Positions 9,714 through 18,635 are shown, counted from the stretch's first letter. The stretch is DNA of 64,000 nucleotides from VRUE01 sp963753585 (GCA_963753585.1 CAVWCU010000001.1:186001-250000), one strand, 5' to 3'. Translations and numbers: made by a program. The notes: generated by a model from the letters alone, not told the origin.

Positions 9714-12430
9714 TCCGCCGCAGCGCCGCAACCATCTCCCTGGCCGCCCTCTCCGCCATGGCCGCCCTGGCCCTCGCCGCACCGGCGGGGGCTGTGGGGC
9801 CGCCCTGCGCGAAACCGCTCAAGGCCGAATGCTTCGCGGTCGAGTCGCTGGAGGCCGAGCTCTCGACGACCAAAGCCGGCGCCCACCCCGACCTCACCTT
9901 CAGCTTCTCGATCGCGCAGGACCCCGAGACCCCGAAAGACATCCAGGGCCTGCACAACGCCTTCGCACCGACCAAAAACGTGCGCACCGACCTGCCCCCG
10001 GGCCTGATTGGCGACCCCAGCGTGCTCGGCTTGCCCCAGCAGTGCCGGGCGCTCGAACTCTCCATCGGAGAATGCCCCAGGGGCTCGCAGATCGGGTTGG
10101 CCGCGGTGCGCCTGTACGGCCTCAACCGGAACTTCCTCGAGCCCCTCTACATGATGACTCCCCCCGGCGGGGACGTGATCGCGCGGGTGGGCCTTGTCGC
10201 AGGCCTGGTCGGGGCCTCGATCTTCGCCGACATCACGCTGCGCTCGGAGGGCGACTATGGGGTCAGGACCGAAATCGTCGGCGCGCCACCGGATTTTCCC
10301 CTGATCGAGAGCGAGGTGGAGCTCTGGGGGGTGCCGGCGGCCGAGGAGCACGACACCGAGCGCTGCACGCCGGCGGAGGTCTTCAAAGGCTGCCTCGAAT
10401 CGCCCCCGCGCGACCCGGGCGGGCGCGAACTGCCCTTCCTCACCAACCCGACCCGCTGCGGGGTTCCGCTGGAGATGAGCGTCGCCGCCTCGAGCTGGTA
10501 TGAACCCGACCGCTTCGATGCCAAGACGGTGAGCTTCCCGCAGATCTCTGGCTGCAACCTGCTCCCCTACGGCCCGGGGCTGACGATCGAGCCGACCAAC
10601 AGGAAGGCGGGAGCGCCGACGGGTCTCGACGTCACCGCCCGGATCCCGGCATCGCAAGGGGTGAAAGTGCTCGAACCCTCCCAGACCCGCGACGTGCGGG
10701 TGGCCCTGCCCGAGGGGATGACGGTCAACCCCGGTGCCGCCGACGGCCTCGAGGTCTGCACCGAAGCGCAGGTCAAGTTCGGCAAACGAGTCGCGGCCGA
10801 GTGCCCCGACGCCGCCAAGCTGGCCACCTTCGAGGTCGAGATCCCGGCATTGCCGCGCAGGATGAAAGGCGCGATCTACCTGCGCGAGCCCGAACCGGGC
10901 AACCTCTACCGCTTCTGGGCGGTGGCAGACGACCTCGGCGCCCACGTCAAGCTCCAAGGGCAGCTCCATGTCGACAAAGAGACCGGGCAGCTGGAATCGA
11001 CGATCCTCGACATCCCCCAGGCGCCTGTAAGGGAGATGAAGCTGGTCTTCAAGTCGGGCTTCAGGGCGCCCTTGCTCAACCCGCCAAGGTGTGGGGACTT
11101 CGCCAGCACCTATGAGTTCACCCCCTGGTCGGGCGGCCCACCGCAGATCGCCGACTCCCAGATGACGATCGACGAAGGCTGCGATGGCCTCGGTGGCTTC
11201 TCGCCGAAGATCTCCGCCGGCTCCACCGAGCCCCAGGGCGGCGCCCACTCGCCCTTCACCTTCACCGTGACCCGCCAAGACGGCGAAGAGAACCTTGCCG
11301 CCCTGGAGGTGACCCTGCCCAGGGGCATGGCCGCCACCTTCGCCGGTGTACCCCGTTGTGAAGGCGCCGAGGCCGATAGCGGCCAGTGTCCGGCAGAGAG
11401 CCGCATCGGCCGCGTCACCGCCGCCGCCGGCGCCGGCTCCAACCCGCTCTGGGTCCCCCAGCCGGGCAAGCGCCCCACCGCTGTCTACCTGGCGGGTCCT
11501 TATAAAGGAGCGCCCTTGAGCGTGGTAGCCGTGGTCCCCGCCCAGGCCGGCCCCTTCGACCTCGGCGACGAAGTAGTGCGCTCGGCGATCCACGTCGACC
11601 CGGTCACAGCCCAGGCAACGGCCAAATCGGACCCCCTGCCCCAGATCATCGAAGGCGTCCCCGTCCTCTACAGAACCGCCAACGTCTTCTTGGACCGCCC
11701 GGGCTTCAGCCTTAACCCGACCTCCTGCGCCCCCAAGGAGACCACCTCGCTGCTGCATTCCTCGGGCGGCAAGACGGCCACTCCGTCTTCCCCCTACACC
11801 GCGACCAACTGCGCCAAGCTCGGCTTCAAGCCGAAGCTCTCGATGCGCCTGTTCGGCGGCACGAGGAGAGGAGCGCACCCGAGGCTGCGCACTACCCTGC
11901 GGATGCCAGCGGGAGGCGCCAACATCGCCGCCACCTCGGTCGCCCTGCCGCACTCGGAGTTCCTCGACCAGGCCCACATCAAAACCGTCTGCACCAGGGT
12001 GCAGTTCAGGGCCCACGAGTGCCCACCTGGCTCCATCTACGGCACGGTCAAAGCCCGCAGCCCACTCCTGGAGGAGACCCTGGAAGGCCCGATCTACCTG
12101 CGCTCCTCCGACAACCCCCTGCCCGACATGGTCTTCGTCTTGAAAGGACCACCATCGCTACCGGTGGAAGTCAACGGGATCGCCCGCATCGACTCGGTCA
12201 ACGGCGGCATACGCGCCACCTTCGACACCGTCCCCGACGCCCCGCTCACCGAACTCACAGCCTTCTTCCCCGGCGGCAAGAAGGGCCTGATGGTCAACTC
12301 GACCAACCTCTGCCTCAAGGTCAACCGGGTGACGGCCAAGTTCACAGCCCACAACGGCAAGCGCCTAACCCTGCGCCCGCCGATGCAGAACTCCTGCAAG
12401 AAAGGCGCGGGGCGCCAGAAGCGGCGCTGA
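9710..12430 (+). CDS. Exported protein with four divergent copies of a cysteine module (cassette A gene 4)
   Basis: 906 aa. The signal peptide ends near residue 28 (PAGAVG). I do not recognise a named family. The sequence shows four spaced units, each starting with a cysteine about 5-12 residues before a CP or similar motif. An S-x-I-G or A-x-L turn follows, then a G-x-I/V-Y-L strand or its counterpart. They begin near residues 110, 349, 549 and 761, which suggests a four-domain exported beta-rich protein. The C-terminus is basic. It overlaps gene 3 by ATGA and ends 3 nt before the PucR gene, so the regulator is probably co-translated. The cassette B homologue is 31310-34024. The ATG start is well fixed by the overlap. 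Confidence 0.85.
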   Translation: MIRRSAATISLAALSAMAALALAAPAGAVGPPCAKPLKAECFAVESLEAELSTTKAGAHPDLTFSFSIAQDPETPKDIQGLHNAFAPTKNVRTDLPPGLIGDPSVLGLPQQCRALELSIGECPRGSQIGLAAVRLYGLNRNFLEPLYMMTPPGGDVIARVGLVAGLVGASIFADITLRSEGDYGVRTEIVGAPPDFPLIESEVELWGVPAAEEHDTERCTPAEVFKGCLESPPRDPGGRELPFLTNPTRCGVPLEMSVAASSWYEPDRFDAKTVSFPQISGCNLLPYGPGLTIEPTNRKAGAPTGLDVTARIPASQGVKVLEPSQTRDVRVALPEGMTVNPGAADGLEVCTEAQVKFGKRVAAECPDAAKLATFEVEIPALPRRMKGAIYLREPEPGNLYRFWAVADDLGAHVKLQGQLHVDKETGQLESTILDIPQAPVREMKLVFKSGFRAPLLNPPRCGDFASTYEFTPWSGGPPQIADSQMTIDEGCDGLGGFSPKISAGSTEPQGGAHSPFTFTVTRQDGEENLAALEVTLPRGMAATFAGVPRCEGAEADSGQCPAESRIGRVTAAAGAGSNPLWVPQPGKRPTAVYLAGPYKGAPLSVVAVVPAQAGPFDLGDEVVRSAIHVDPVTAQATAKSDPLPQIIEGVPVLYRTANVFLDRPGFSLNPTSCAPKETTSLLHSSGGKTATPSSPYTATNCAKLGFKPKLSMRLFGGTRRGAHPRLRTTLRMPAGGANIAATSVALPHSEFLDQAHIKTVCTRVQFRAHECPPGSIYGTVKARSPLLEETLEGPIYLRSSDNPLPDMVFVLKGPPSLPVEVNGIARIDSVNGGIRATFDTVPDAPLTELTAFFPGGKKGLMVNSTNLCLKVNRVTAKFTAHNGKRLTLRPPMQNSCKKGAGRQKRR

Positions 12431-12433
12431 ACC

Positions 12434-13636
12434 ATGTTCACGGTGGCCCAGGGCAGCCGCCGCGGGGCCTCCTATGAGCAGGCCCGCGCCGAGCTGACCG
12501 AACGGCTGCGGGATCGCCGCGACGAGATCGAGCAGGCTGTCCTCACCCGCACCTTCGCGGTTACCGACACCGGCCAGCCAGTCGATCTCGACTCCCTCGA
12601 CCCCGAATACCTCGAAGGCCTGCGCACGGCCATAGGGGCAGCCCTCGACTACGGCTTGGAGGTGGTCGAGCGGGGTGAGGAGCGCGCTCCATCCCCACCT
12701 CCCGTCCTCTTGGCCCAGGCCCGCTTGGCAGCCCGCTACGGCATCGGCCTCGACACCGTCTTACGCCGCTACTCCGCCGGCTACGTCCTGCTCTCCGACT
12801 ACCTGGTCGAGGAGGCAGAGCGCCAGGGCATGCGCGGGGCCTACCTGAAGCGCGTCTTGCGCGCCCGCTCAGCCCTCGATCGCCTCCTCGCCGCGGTCAG
12901 CGAGGAGTACTCCCGCGAGGTGCAAGAGCGCCCGGGCTCAAATGAGGAGCGCCGCACCGAACGAGTGGAGCGCCTCCTGGCTGGCGAGCTGCTCGATACC
13001 TCAGAGCTCGCCTATGAGCTCGAGTGCACCCACCTCGCCGTGATCGCCTGCGGGGAGGACGTCGAGGAGGCCCTGCGCGACCTCGCATCAACCTTCGGTT
13101 CTCGTCTGCTCACCGTGCGCCGGCCCGAGGGCAACCTCTGGGCCTGGCTTGGTTCCCGCGAGCCGCTGGAGATGTGTGCCCTTCACCGCTACGCGAAGGA
13201 GAGTTGGCCCAAGGGAGTCAAGGTGGCGATCGGCGAGCAGGGCCTCGGCCTGGCCGGCTGGCGCCTCTCCCACCGCCAGGCCAAGGCCGCCCTGCCAGTG
13301 GCGATGCGCAGTCCTGAGCCGTTTGTGCGCTACGTGGACGTTGCTTTGCTTGCCGCGGTCTCGCAGGATCAGCTGCTCGCCAGCACCCTACGCCGGCTCT
13401 ACCTCGAGCCCTTGCGCACAGAGCGCGATGGGGGGGAGGTGGCGATCGAGACCCTGCGGGCTTACTTCGATGCGGGGCGGAATGTGTCTTCGGCGGCGGC
13501 GGCGCTGGGGGTCAAGCGGCACACGATCACCAACCGGTTGCGGACGATAGAGGAGCGGCTGGGCCGCCGGTTGAGCGAATGCGCGGTGGAGATCGAAGTG
13601 GCGCTGAGCTTGGAGCAGCTCACAGATCCTGCCTGA
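12434..13636 (+). CDS. PucR/CdaR-type transcriptional regulator (cassette A gene 5)
   Basis: 400 aa, cytoplasmic (no signal peptide or membrane segment). The C-terminal region, about residues 340-385, matches the PucR HTH_30 pattern: L-x-x-Y-F-x-x-G-R-N-V-S-S-A-A-A-x-L-G-V followed by a recognition helix and an R-L-x-x-x-E-E-R-L-G tail. The central part resembles the degenerate GGDEF-like domain of the CdaR/PucR family. Such proteins usually activate or repress a nearby metabolic or stress operon. Here the gene is the last in the cassette, 3 nt after gene 4, so autoregulation of the cassette is plausible. Most of the protein is close to the paralogue at 34027-35247, but the recognition helix differs. 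The effector is unknown. Confidence 0.85.
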   Translation: MFTVAQGSRRGASYEQARAELTERLRDRRDEIEQAVLTRTFAVTDTGQPVDLDSLDPEYLEGLRTAIGAALDYGLEVVERGEERAPSPPPVLLAQARLAARYGIGLDTVLRRYSAGYVLLSDYLVEEAERQGMRGAYLKRVLRARSALDRLLAAVSEEYSREVQERPGSNEERRTERVERLLAGELLDTSELAYELECTHLAVIACGEDVEEALRDLASTFGSRLLTVRRPEGNLWAWLGSREPLEMCALHRYAKESWPKGVKVAIGEQGLGLAGWRLSHRQAKAALPVAMRSPEPFVRYVDVALLAAVSQDQLLASTLRRLYLEPLRTERDGGEVAIETLRAYFDAGRNVSSAAAALGVKRHTITNRLRTIEERLGRRLSECAVEIEVALSLEQLTDPA

Positions 13637-13758
13637 CTCGTCCAATCTGGCCTGCTCGTTCCATCCTTCTGTCCATGTTGGCCGTGCGTCTCCCCAGCCG
13701 CATCGAAGATCCTCCGGGGATCAGTGTCAATGGCACGAACAACGGAGGAATCCACCAG

Positions 13759-15018
13759 ATGACAGCAGCTCAACAGTCTCGGCCACGCAGCCGCGTCCAC
13801 GGCCTCACTACCTTGGCAGCCGCTCTCCTCGCGGTCTCCGCCTTCTTCGCGGCAGGCCTGGCACCGGCCGCGGGAGCCGCGTCCACAGCCCTGTGCAAGG
13901 CAAACGAATATCCGTGCTCGGCTGCAAACACCTACGTCAGCGGCATCACGCTCAAAGCCGTCGCCACCGACTTCAAAATAGAACACAACGCCGTTACCTT
14001 CAATTGCGACGAGGCCACGGTCGAGCTGAAAACGAAAGCCTCGGTCGGCGACCCGCTTAACTCCGAACTCACGTCGCTCTCCTTCGACAACTGCGATGTC
14101 GGCGGCGCTGGCGGTGCCGGGGATTGCCTTGTGGAAGACCCCGGAGAGACCGTGCTCACGAACCCCGCGATCAACCAGAACGGCAAAGATAGCGCCACCG
14201 CCTACCCGTTCGGCGCGGCGTGGACGTGGACCTGCGACCTGGGGCAGGGTTTTAGCGAACTCGAGGCGAATGTCGATGCGACCGGGATGACAGCCGGCTT
14301 CAGCGGTGAGAAATTCGTCTTCCACGAAACGCCGATCGAATGCACTGGGCTTTGCGATGGAGAAACCTATCTGACCGCCCACTTCGCGATCGTCTCACCT
14401 GAATCCGTCTACGTCGAGAAAGGCACCTCGGCGGGGACCGCGGGAACCAGGCTCTGCAAAGTGGCCCAGGACTACTGCGTTGCAAGTAACGTCTACCCCT
14501 CGGGAACGACGATCGAAGCCAGCGCGAATCCGATCACGATCTCGACCTCGCGCGGCGACATCGAGTGCCCGGGCTCGCTGAAAGCGAAAAGCTCAGCCGC
14601 CTCGGGCAACCCGCTGCATTTCTCCATCACGAGCTGGGGGATATCGGGCAGCGGATGCGCCGTGTCGGGAGAGTTCGCCGAATGCGAAGTGGCGGTGACG
14701 AGCGGCGCCACCGTCGGGGGGCTGAGCTGGGGCAGCGGCACCGACGGCGTGTTTGCCGTGGCAGGGACAGAACTGAACTTCTGGCTCGTCTGTGGTGGCA
14801 CCGACTATTCCACCACGGAATGCCAATACGAACTCTGGACTCCCCCCGACAACGGACTTGTCGACTGGAGCCTCGAGGGAGGCAATCCCGCACAGCTGGA
14901 TGCGTATGCCCACCTGAATGAGATGGGCTACACCGATAACTGCCCGGAAATCGGTGGCTCCACCATCGAAGCCGACTACACGGTCACAGCCCCCAAACCG
15001 CTCTACGTCACCCGGTAG
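13759..15018 (+). CDS. Secreted protein with two tandem copies of a cysteine-containing domain
   Basis: 419 aa from ATG 13759, chosen because GGAGG at 13744-13748 sits about 10 nt upstream and a signal peptide follows directly, ending near residue 41 (PAAGAAS). In-frame upstream codons lack such a site. The mature part has two halves starting near residues 43 and 231. Each opens with an LCK-x(4,5)-C type motif and a SGxT or SGTT turn, and ends with a P-L/V-Y-V strand. No catalytic motif is seen and the family is unknown to me. The gene stands alone between the PucR gene and a strong terminator, so it is probably monocistronic. The 122-base gap before it shows no clear promoter. Confidence 0.8.
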   Translation: MTAAQQSRPRSRVHGLTTLAAALLAVSAFFAAGLAPAAGAASTALCKANEYPCSAANTYVSGITLKAVATDFKIEHNAVTFNCDEATVELKTKASVGDPLNSELTSLSFDNCDVGGAGGAGDCLVEDPGETVLTNPAINQNGKDSATAYPFGAAWTWTCDLGQGFSELEANVDATGMTAGFSGEKFVFHETPIECTGLCDGETYLTAHFAIVSPESVYVEKGTSAGTAGTRLCKVAQDYCVASNVYPSGTTIEASANPITISTSRGDIECPGSLKAKSSAASGNPLHFSITSWGISGSGCAVSGEFAECEVAVTSGATVGGLSWGSGTDGVFAVAGTELNFWLVCGGTDYSTTECQYELWTPPDNGLVDWSLEGGNPAQLDAYAHLNEMGYTDNCPEIGGSTIEADYTVTAPKPLYVTR

Positions 15019-15037
15019 AGATCGCTTAGATCTCTCC

Positions 15038-15080
15038 AGCTCCCCCCGCAGGGTCCTTCCCTGCGGGGAGAGCTGTTTTT
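15038..15080 (+). terminator. Rho-independent terminator
   Basis: Stem 15038-15053/15059-15074 with one mismatch and a 5-nt loop, followed by GTTTTT at 15075-15080. It lies 20 bases after the stop of the secreted protein and also just beyond the 3' end of the minus-strand pseudogene. It is the best canonical terminator in the window. Confidence 0.85.
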
Positions 15081-15082
15081 GG

Positions 15083-15300
15083 TTACGTCCCCCAGAGCGT
15101 GCAGATCGGCGCCGCTGTGACCTTTTCGTCCAGCTTGAAAGCGCGGGGCCCCGAGTGGAACACGATCCCTCCCACGAAGCGCTCGCCGAGGCGATCTCAG
15201 CCAGAGGAGGTGCCTGGCCGCATCGCGGCCCGGGGGCTGCGTCGGCCTTCACCTCGAATGCGATCAGGTCTCGACTGCAGATTCTGCGGTTGACCCCCGC
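15083..15300 (-). pseudogene. Remnant of a DUF4143-type AAA ATPase C-terminus
   Basis: On the minus strand the pieces AFEVKAD, then ARHLLWLR, then GERFVGGIVFHSGPRAF and finally API-TLWGT-stop lie in order but in shifted frames. Together they resemble the C-terminal nuclease-like end of ATP-binding proteins with a DUF4143 domain. At least two frameshifts separate the pieces and no N-terminal ATPase part is visible. The stop is at 15083-15085. Upstream, 15301-15542, I see only fragments I cannot assign and a direct TTCGCTGAA repeat near 15450-15470. The family call rests on my recollection of the family pattern. Confidence 0.5.
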
Positions 15301-15542
15301 CACACCAGCAGGGTGGCGTTGGAGACGATGCCGGCGGTGTTCAGAGCGTAGGCCTCGAAATAGCGCGACGTCGGCGGCATGGCGACCGGCGGTCGTCGTC
15401 TTGCCGACTACACAGATTCGCCGCTGTTCACTACATCATTTCGCTGAAGCTTGCTGCCTATTTTCGCTGAACCATGCCTCCCGTGAGGTCGGCGATGATC
15501 CTCGCGGTAACCGCCGAGGACATCTTCTGATGTGGGTTGCTC
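15301..15542. other. Non-coding remnant segment
   Basis: No intact gene. One minus-strand stretch (about 15290-15400) translates to a protein-like fragment containing RYFEAYALNTAG that runs into a stop. A TTCGCTGAA sequence occurs twice near 15450-15470. It is probably debris of the same decayed locus as the adjoining pseudogene. Confidence 0.3.
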
Positions 15543-16922
15543 TCACTCGAAAAGACGGTCCAGCCCGATCAGCGCGACTTCCTCCTCGCTTGCCCCTCGC
15601 TCGAGCTCCGGCGCGAATCCCCGGGCGAAGATCGCCAGATGGGCAGAGCCGGCACGGCCGATGGCGTCGCGGTGCGCGAGCAGTTGACTCAGCGTGGCTG
15701 CTGGCGCTCTCCGATCCCACTTGCAGGAGGCCAGCAGGTCATAGCGACCGCGAGAGAGGCCGACGACGTCGATCTCGGTCTGCCCGTCTCGCGACCACCA
15801 GCTGCCGAGCTGCTGCGATGCAGGGAGGGAGTCGCCGGCGTGGAGACCGGCCCAGGCGCGGCAGCAGTCCTCGAAGGCCAGGCCCATGAAGGTGTCGAGG
15901 TCGCGCTCGACGGTCTTCAGCACGGCCTTCACGCGGCCACGCTCCAGGAGGCTGCGGTTGGGGAAGACGAATCGAAACCAGAACCTGAAGAAGGGGTCGG
16001 CGAGGCGGTAGCTCGTGCGCCTGGCCTCGGGGCCCTTGTGGCCGAGGGGCGCGCGAGCTTCGAGGTAGCCGAGCGCCTCGAGGCGGCTGAGCATCTTCGC
16101 CAGGTTCGGGGTCGGGATCTGTGTGGCGTTTGAGATCTCGTTGACGCGGGTCCGTCCCGCGGCTATTGCTCGGACGATCGCGAAGTAGGTCGCGGGGTCG
16201 CGGATCTCCTGCTCCTCGCGCAGCAGGTGCAGGGGCTCCTCGTAGAGGGACTCGCCCTTGCTGAGGATGCGCTCCGCGATCAGCTCCTCGAGCGCATCCT
16301 CGCCGGCCCAGACCTGGTACTGGGGGGTGCCTCCGAGGACGGCGAAGCGACGCAGCTTCTGCTCCGCGCTCAGCTTGCTCGAGCCGAAGCGGGAGGCGTC
16401 GCGGAAATCGAGCGGCAAGAGCAGCGGGCGGTAGTCGGCGCGGCCGTAGAGCGGCGCGCCGGGCTCCAGCAGCTGCTCCATCAACCGCAGGGCGCTGCCG
16501 CTGAGGATCAGGGTCACCGGGGTGCCCTCGCGCTGCCAGCGGTCCCAGTGGCGCTGGACGACCGAGTCGAGCGAGGGCTGCGCCGCCTTCATCCACTGGA
16601 ACTCGTCGAGTACCACCGCCAGCGGCTGCTCCCGAGCCAGCTCGGCCAGCGTCTCCAGCGCCTCCTCCCAGGACTCAAAGCGCAGCGGCACGCGGGGGCC
16701 GAGGAGGCGAGCGACCTCCCGGGCGAACAGATCGAGGTGGGCACGCTCTGTCTGCTCGTCGGCCTGGAAGAAGACCCCCCGGCTGCGGGGCAGCGCGTGG
16801 ACGAGCAGGAAGCTCTTGCCCACCCGGCGCCGGCCGCGCATGACGATCAGCTGGGGGGGCCGCGCGATCGCCTTGCGCAGCCGATCCAGCTCCCGCTTGC
16901 GGTTGATTAGCGCTGTCGCCAT
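15543..16922 (-). CDS. AAA-type ATP-binding protein with DUF234-like nuclease C-terminus
   Basis: 459 aa. Walker A GRRRVGKS at residues 30-37 and Walker B VVLDEF near 103-108. The middle holds a winged-helix-like segment (about 255-300). The C-terminal part near 385-405 contains E-I-D-V-V-G and a following C-K-W, like the PD-(D/E)xK-type DUF234 domain of archaeal-ATPase-like proteins. These proteins are often found with mobile or defence genes, and their cellular role is unclear. The ATG lies 6 nt after a TACACT box, which suggests a leaderless transcript. It is divergent from the broken nucleotidyltransferase at 16946-17438 and next to another ATPase remnant, so it may be the surviving member of a small defence/toxin-antitoxin patch. 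Confidence 0.82.
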   Translation of the reverse strand: MATALINRKRELDRLRKAIARPPQLIVMRGRRRVGKSFLLVHALPRSRGVFFQADEQTERAHLDLFAREVARLLGPRVPLRFESWEEALETLAELAREQPLAVVLDEFQWMKAAQPSLDSVVQRHWDRWQREGTPVTLILSGSALRLMEQLLEPGAPLYGRADYRPLLLPLDFRDASRFGSSKLSAEQKLRRFAVLGGTPQYQVWAGEDALEELIAERILSKGESLYEEPLHLLREEQEIRDPATYFAIVRAIAAGRTRVNEISNATQIPTPNLAKMLSRLEALGYLEARAPLGHKGPEARRTSYRLADPFFRFWFRFVFPNRSLLERGRVKAVLKTVERDLDTFMGLAFEDCCRAWAGLHAGDSLPASQQLGSWWSRDGQTEIDVVGLSRGRYDLLASCKWDRRAPAATLSQLLAHRDAIGRAGSAHLAIFARGFAPELERGASEEEVALIGLDRLFE

Positions 16923-16928
16923 TTGTTC

Positions 16929-16934
16929 AGTGTA
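16929..16934 (-). promoter_or_regulatory. Probable -10 box of a leaderless promoter
   Basis: TACACT on the minus strand, 6 nt before the ATG of the ATPase. No clear -35 is seen. Confidence 0.4.
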
Positions 16935-16945
16935 GCGTGAGTTAG

Positions 16946-17438
16946 TGCGTTACGAAGCAGCAAGATCTTCCGAGTCTTTTACTTCGGCCGGACTACGTGC
17001 TGATCGGCGGGCTCGCCGTGCAGACTCACGGGCATGTTCGGACGACGATCGAACGCCGATCTGGTCCCGGCGCCGGAGCCGGCCAACCTGAAGCGCCTCG
17101 CCGCCGCCCTGCGCTCGCTGGGCGCCCGTGTCCTCAACGCGGGGGAGGAGGGCACCCCGATCGACGCGAAGATGCTGCCGCGGGCGACGATCTGGCAATT
17201 CGCCACGCGCGACGGCGGCGTCGACGTGATGCACGAGGTCCCCGGTGGCCGCCCCTACTCCGAGCTGAGCGAGCGCGCTCTCCACGTCCGGCTGGGTGAG
17301 GTCGATGTTCCGGTCGTCGACCTCGACGACCTGATCGCGATGAAGCTGGCCCGTGGCTGCCCCACCGACCTCACCGACCTCGCCGACGTCGCCGCCCTGA
17401 CGGATCCCGTCGCCGACTCGGATCCGCACCGGCGCTGA
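16946..17438 (+). pseudogene. Frameshifted AbiEii-like nucleotidyltransferase
   Basis: The N-terminal part reads RPDYVLIGGLAVQTHGHVRTT in one frame. This is the G-G-x-A-x-x-x-H core of AbiEii/MenT-type nucleotidyltransferases. The continuation NADLVPAPEPANLKRL...DVMHEV...DLDDLIAMKLA is in another frame, starting near 17050. A one-base indel between the pieces breaks the gene. No ATG, GTG or TTG lies in the first frame between its upstream stop (16943-16945) and the GTG inside the conserved core (16997). The intact product would be a type IV toxin-like nucleotidyltransferase; no antitoxin partner is adjacent. A sequencing error could explain the shift, but the missing start also argues for decay. 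Confidence 0.7.
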
Positions 17439-17530
17439 GGCGATGGGATGGCGATCCTCGCGCAATTCGTCCAATCGCCCCGCCGGCGCTATCCTTCCCC
17501 TTGGGCAGCGGAGGAAGGTTTTGGGGGTCC

Positions 17531-17926
17531 GTGGGAAAAAGCTGGCCATCGTTGGACCCGGTTGAAGACGAGTTGATCCGTGAGCTGAGGCAAGTCCACG
17601 AGGATGCCTACGGGCGTCCCGCCACGAATCTCCAGGTCGGGATCGACGAGGCGTTCGTCGCGGTGGTCATGGACGTCGAGCTGACCGCCGCCGAAGAGGA
17701 GATGGTGCAGGGCGGGCACGGCGCGGCGGTGAGGACTACCCGCGAAGAGTTCTCCCACGCGATCCGCCCCGTCTACGAAGCGCTCGTCGAACGCGCTACC
17801 GGCCGTCGCGTCGAGGGTTTCGTCAGCCGCGTCTCCCTCGAGCCCAAGCGACCGTGGGGGACCGAGATCTTCCTCCTCGCCCCCCCGGTCGACGCGGCTC
17901 AGGTCGAGATGCTGCTCGCCGACTGA
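17531..17926 (+). CDS. DUF2294-like protein (first of three)
   Basis: 131 aa from GTG 17531; GGAGGAAGG at 17510-17518 precedes it by 12 nt. The pattern fits DUF2294, a small soluble family of about 120 residues and unknown function: a central acidic helix, A-T-G-R-R-V near residue 95 and a final strand E-I-F-L-L-A-P. Its 3' end overlaps the converging gene at 17899-18324 by 28 bases. It is more diverged than the copy at 18636-19019, which keeps the G-K-G-P-T-S-A-K motif. A TTG at 17501 is an alternative start, but it lies upstream of the ribosome site. Confidence 0.65.
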   Translation: MGKSWPSLDPVEDELIRELRQVHEDAYGRPATNLQVGIDEAFVAVVMDVELTAAEEEMVQGGHGAAVRTTREEFSHAIRPVYEALVERATGRRVEGFVSRVSLEPKRPWGTEIFLLAPPVDAAQVEMLLAD

Positions 17927-18324
17927 CGCTCCCCGCTCGCTCCGTCCTCGGCGGAGGAGTCGATGGGATCGCCGAGCAGGTAGACCTCGATCTCGACGTC
18001 GGGCTCGGCGTGCGTCGCGCTGATGAAGGCGATCACCTGCCGTCCCAGCACCGCTTCGGCGGCGCTCTTGTACTCCTCTTCCAGGCTTTCCTGGTGCAGG
18101 AGTCGCGTGTCGCGCACGTGATCGAGGCGGCCCGCCCCGATCAGGGTCTGCTCGACTTTCGTGTAGACGTCGGTGAGGACGCAGATCGCGAACCCGTCGG
18201 CGATGAACGCCCGTGCGGCCGCCGGCCCACGGCCGAAGTGCTCGCGGTGCAGCGAGACCATCGCGTTGGAGAACTCGACCAAGGGCGGGTTTGCCCGGCG
18301 TTGGGAGACTTCCTCAGTGCTCAT
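17899..18324 (-). CDS. DUF2294 family protein (second of three)
   Basis: 141 aa from ATG 18324, selected because GAGG lies 8 nt upstream; an upstream ATG at 18375 has no such site. Visible family features are H-F-G-R-G-P-A-A-A-R-A-F near residue 33, T-K-V-E-Q-T-L near 55 and G-R-Q-V-I-A-F near 95. It converges on the first DUF2294 gene with a 28-base overlap of the coding ends, so the two messages are mutually antisense at their 3' ends. The function of the family is not known. Confidence 0.72.
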   Translation of the reverse strand: MSTEEVSQRRANPPLVEFSNAMVSLHREHFGRGPAAARAFIADGFAICVLTDVYTKVEQTLIGAGRLDHVRDTRLLHQESLEEEYKSAAEAVLGRQVIAFISATHAEPDVEIEVYLLGDPIDSSAEDGASGERQSASSIST

Positions 18325-18635
18325 GTGCGGAACCTCGATTCGGAGCGTTCGCCCCTCGCCGGGCCCCGAGATCAAAGGCCGAGCAGGAGGCTAGGTCGAA
18401 TGCGGCGACTTGCGTCGCACCAACCGGTGATCGCTCCTCGCGCGAATTCCGCTCGGTAAGCGCTGGCCCCTCAGAACCCTCGCCACCCGATCAGCCTGCT
18501 GCGCAGGTGCTCGCGCTGGCCCGCATTTCGGCCGGACCGATTCACTGTAGCGCAGCCCCACCATCGGCGCTAGAGGGTTGATGCGGGTTATCCGCGCACG
18601 CCTAACCCGCATCAACCCTCTAGGGTTTCGCCGCG
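18325..18635. promoter_or_regulatory. Divergent control region between two DUF2294 genes
   Basis: 311 bases without a gene. The right third contains the 21-bp inverted repeat described separately. The rest must carry the minus-strand promoter of 17899-18324, but I cannot point to convincing -35/-10 boxes there. Confidence 0.4.
18570..18623. promoter_or_regulatory. 21-bp perfect inverted repeat in front of a DUF2294 gene
   Basis: Arms 18570-18590 and 18603-18623 are exact reverse complements, separated by 12 nt. The right arm runs into TAGGGT (18621-18626), a plausible -10 box 9 nt before the ATG at 18636. It could be an operator covering a leaderless promoter, or a member of the dispersed palindromes seen elsewhere in this window. 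Confidence 0.7.

Larger units (their letters stand above)
1..13636 (+). repeat. Five-gene secretory cassette, copy A (left end outside window)
   Basis: Genes at 1-824, 948-4253, 4335-9713, 9710-12430 and 12434-13636 correspond one-to-one, in order and strand, with 19538-35247. Similarity is visible along the protein sequences and in intergenic hairpins. Differences are concentrated in module copy number and in the regulator's HTH. Confidence 0.85.
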
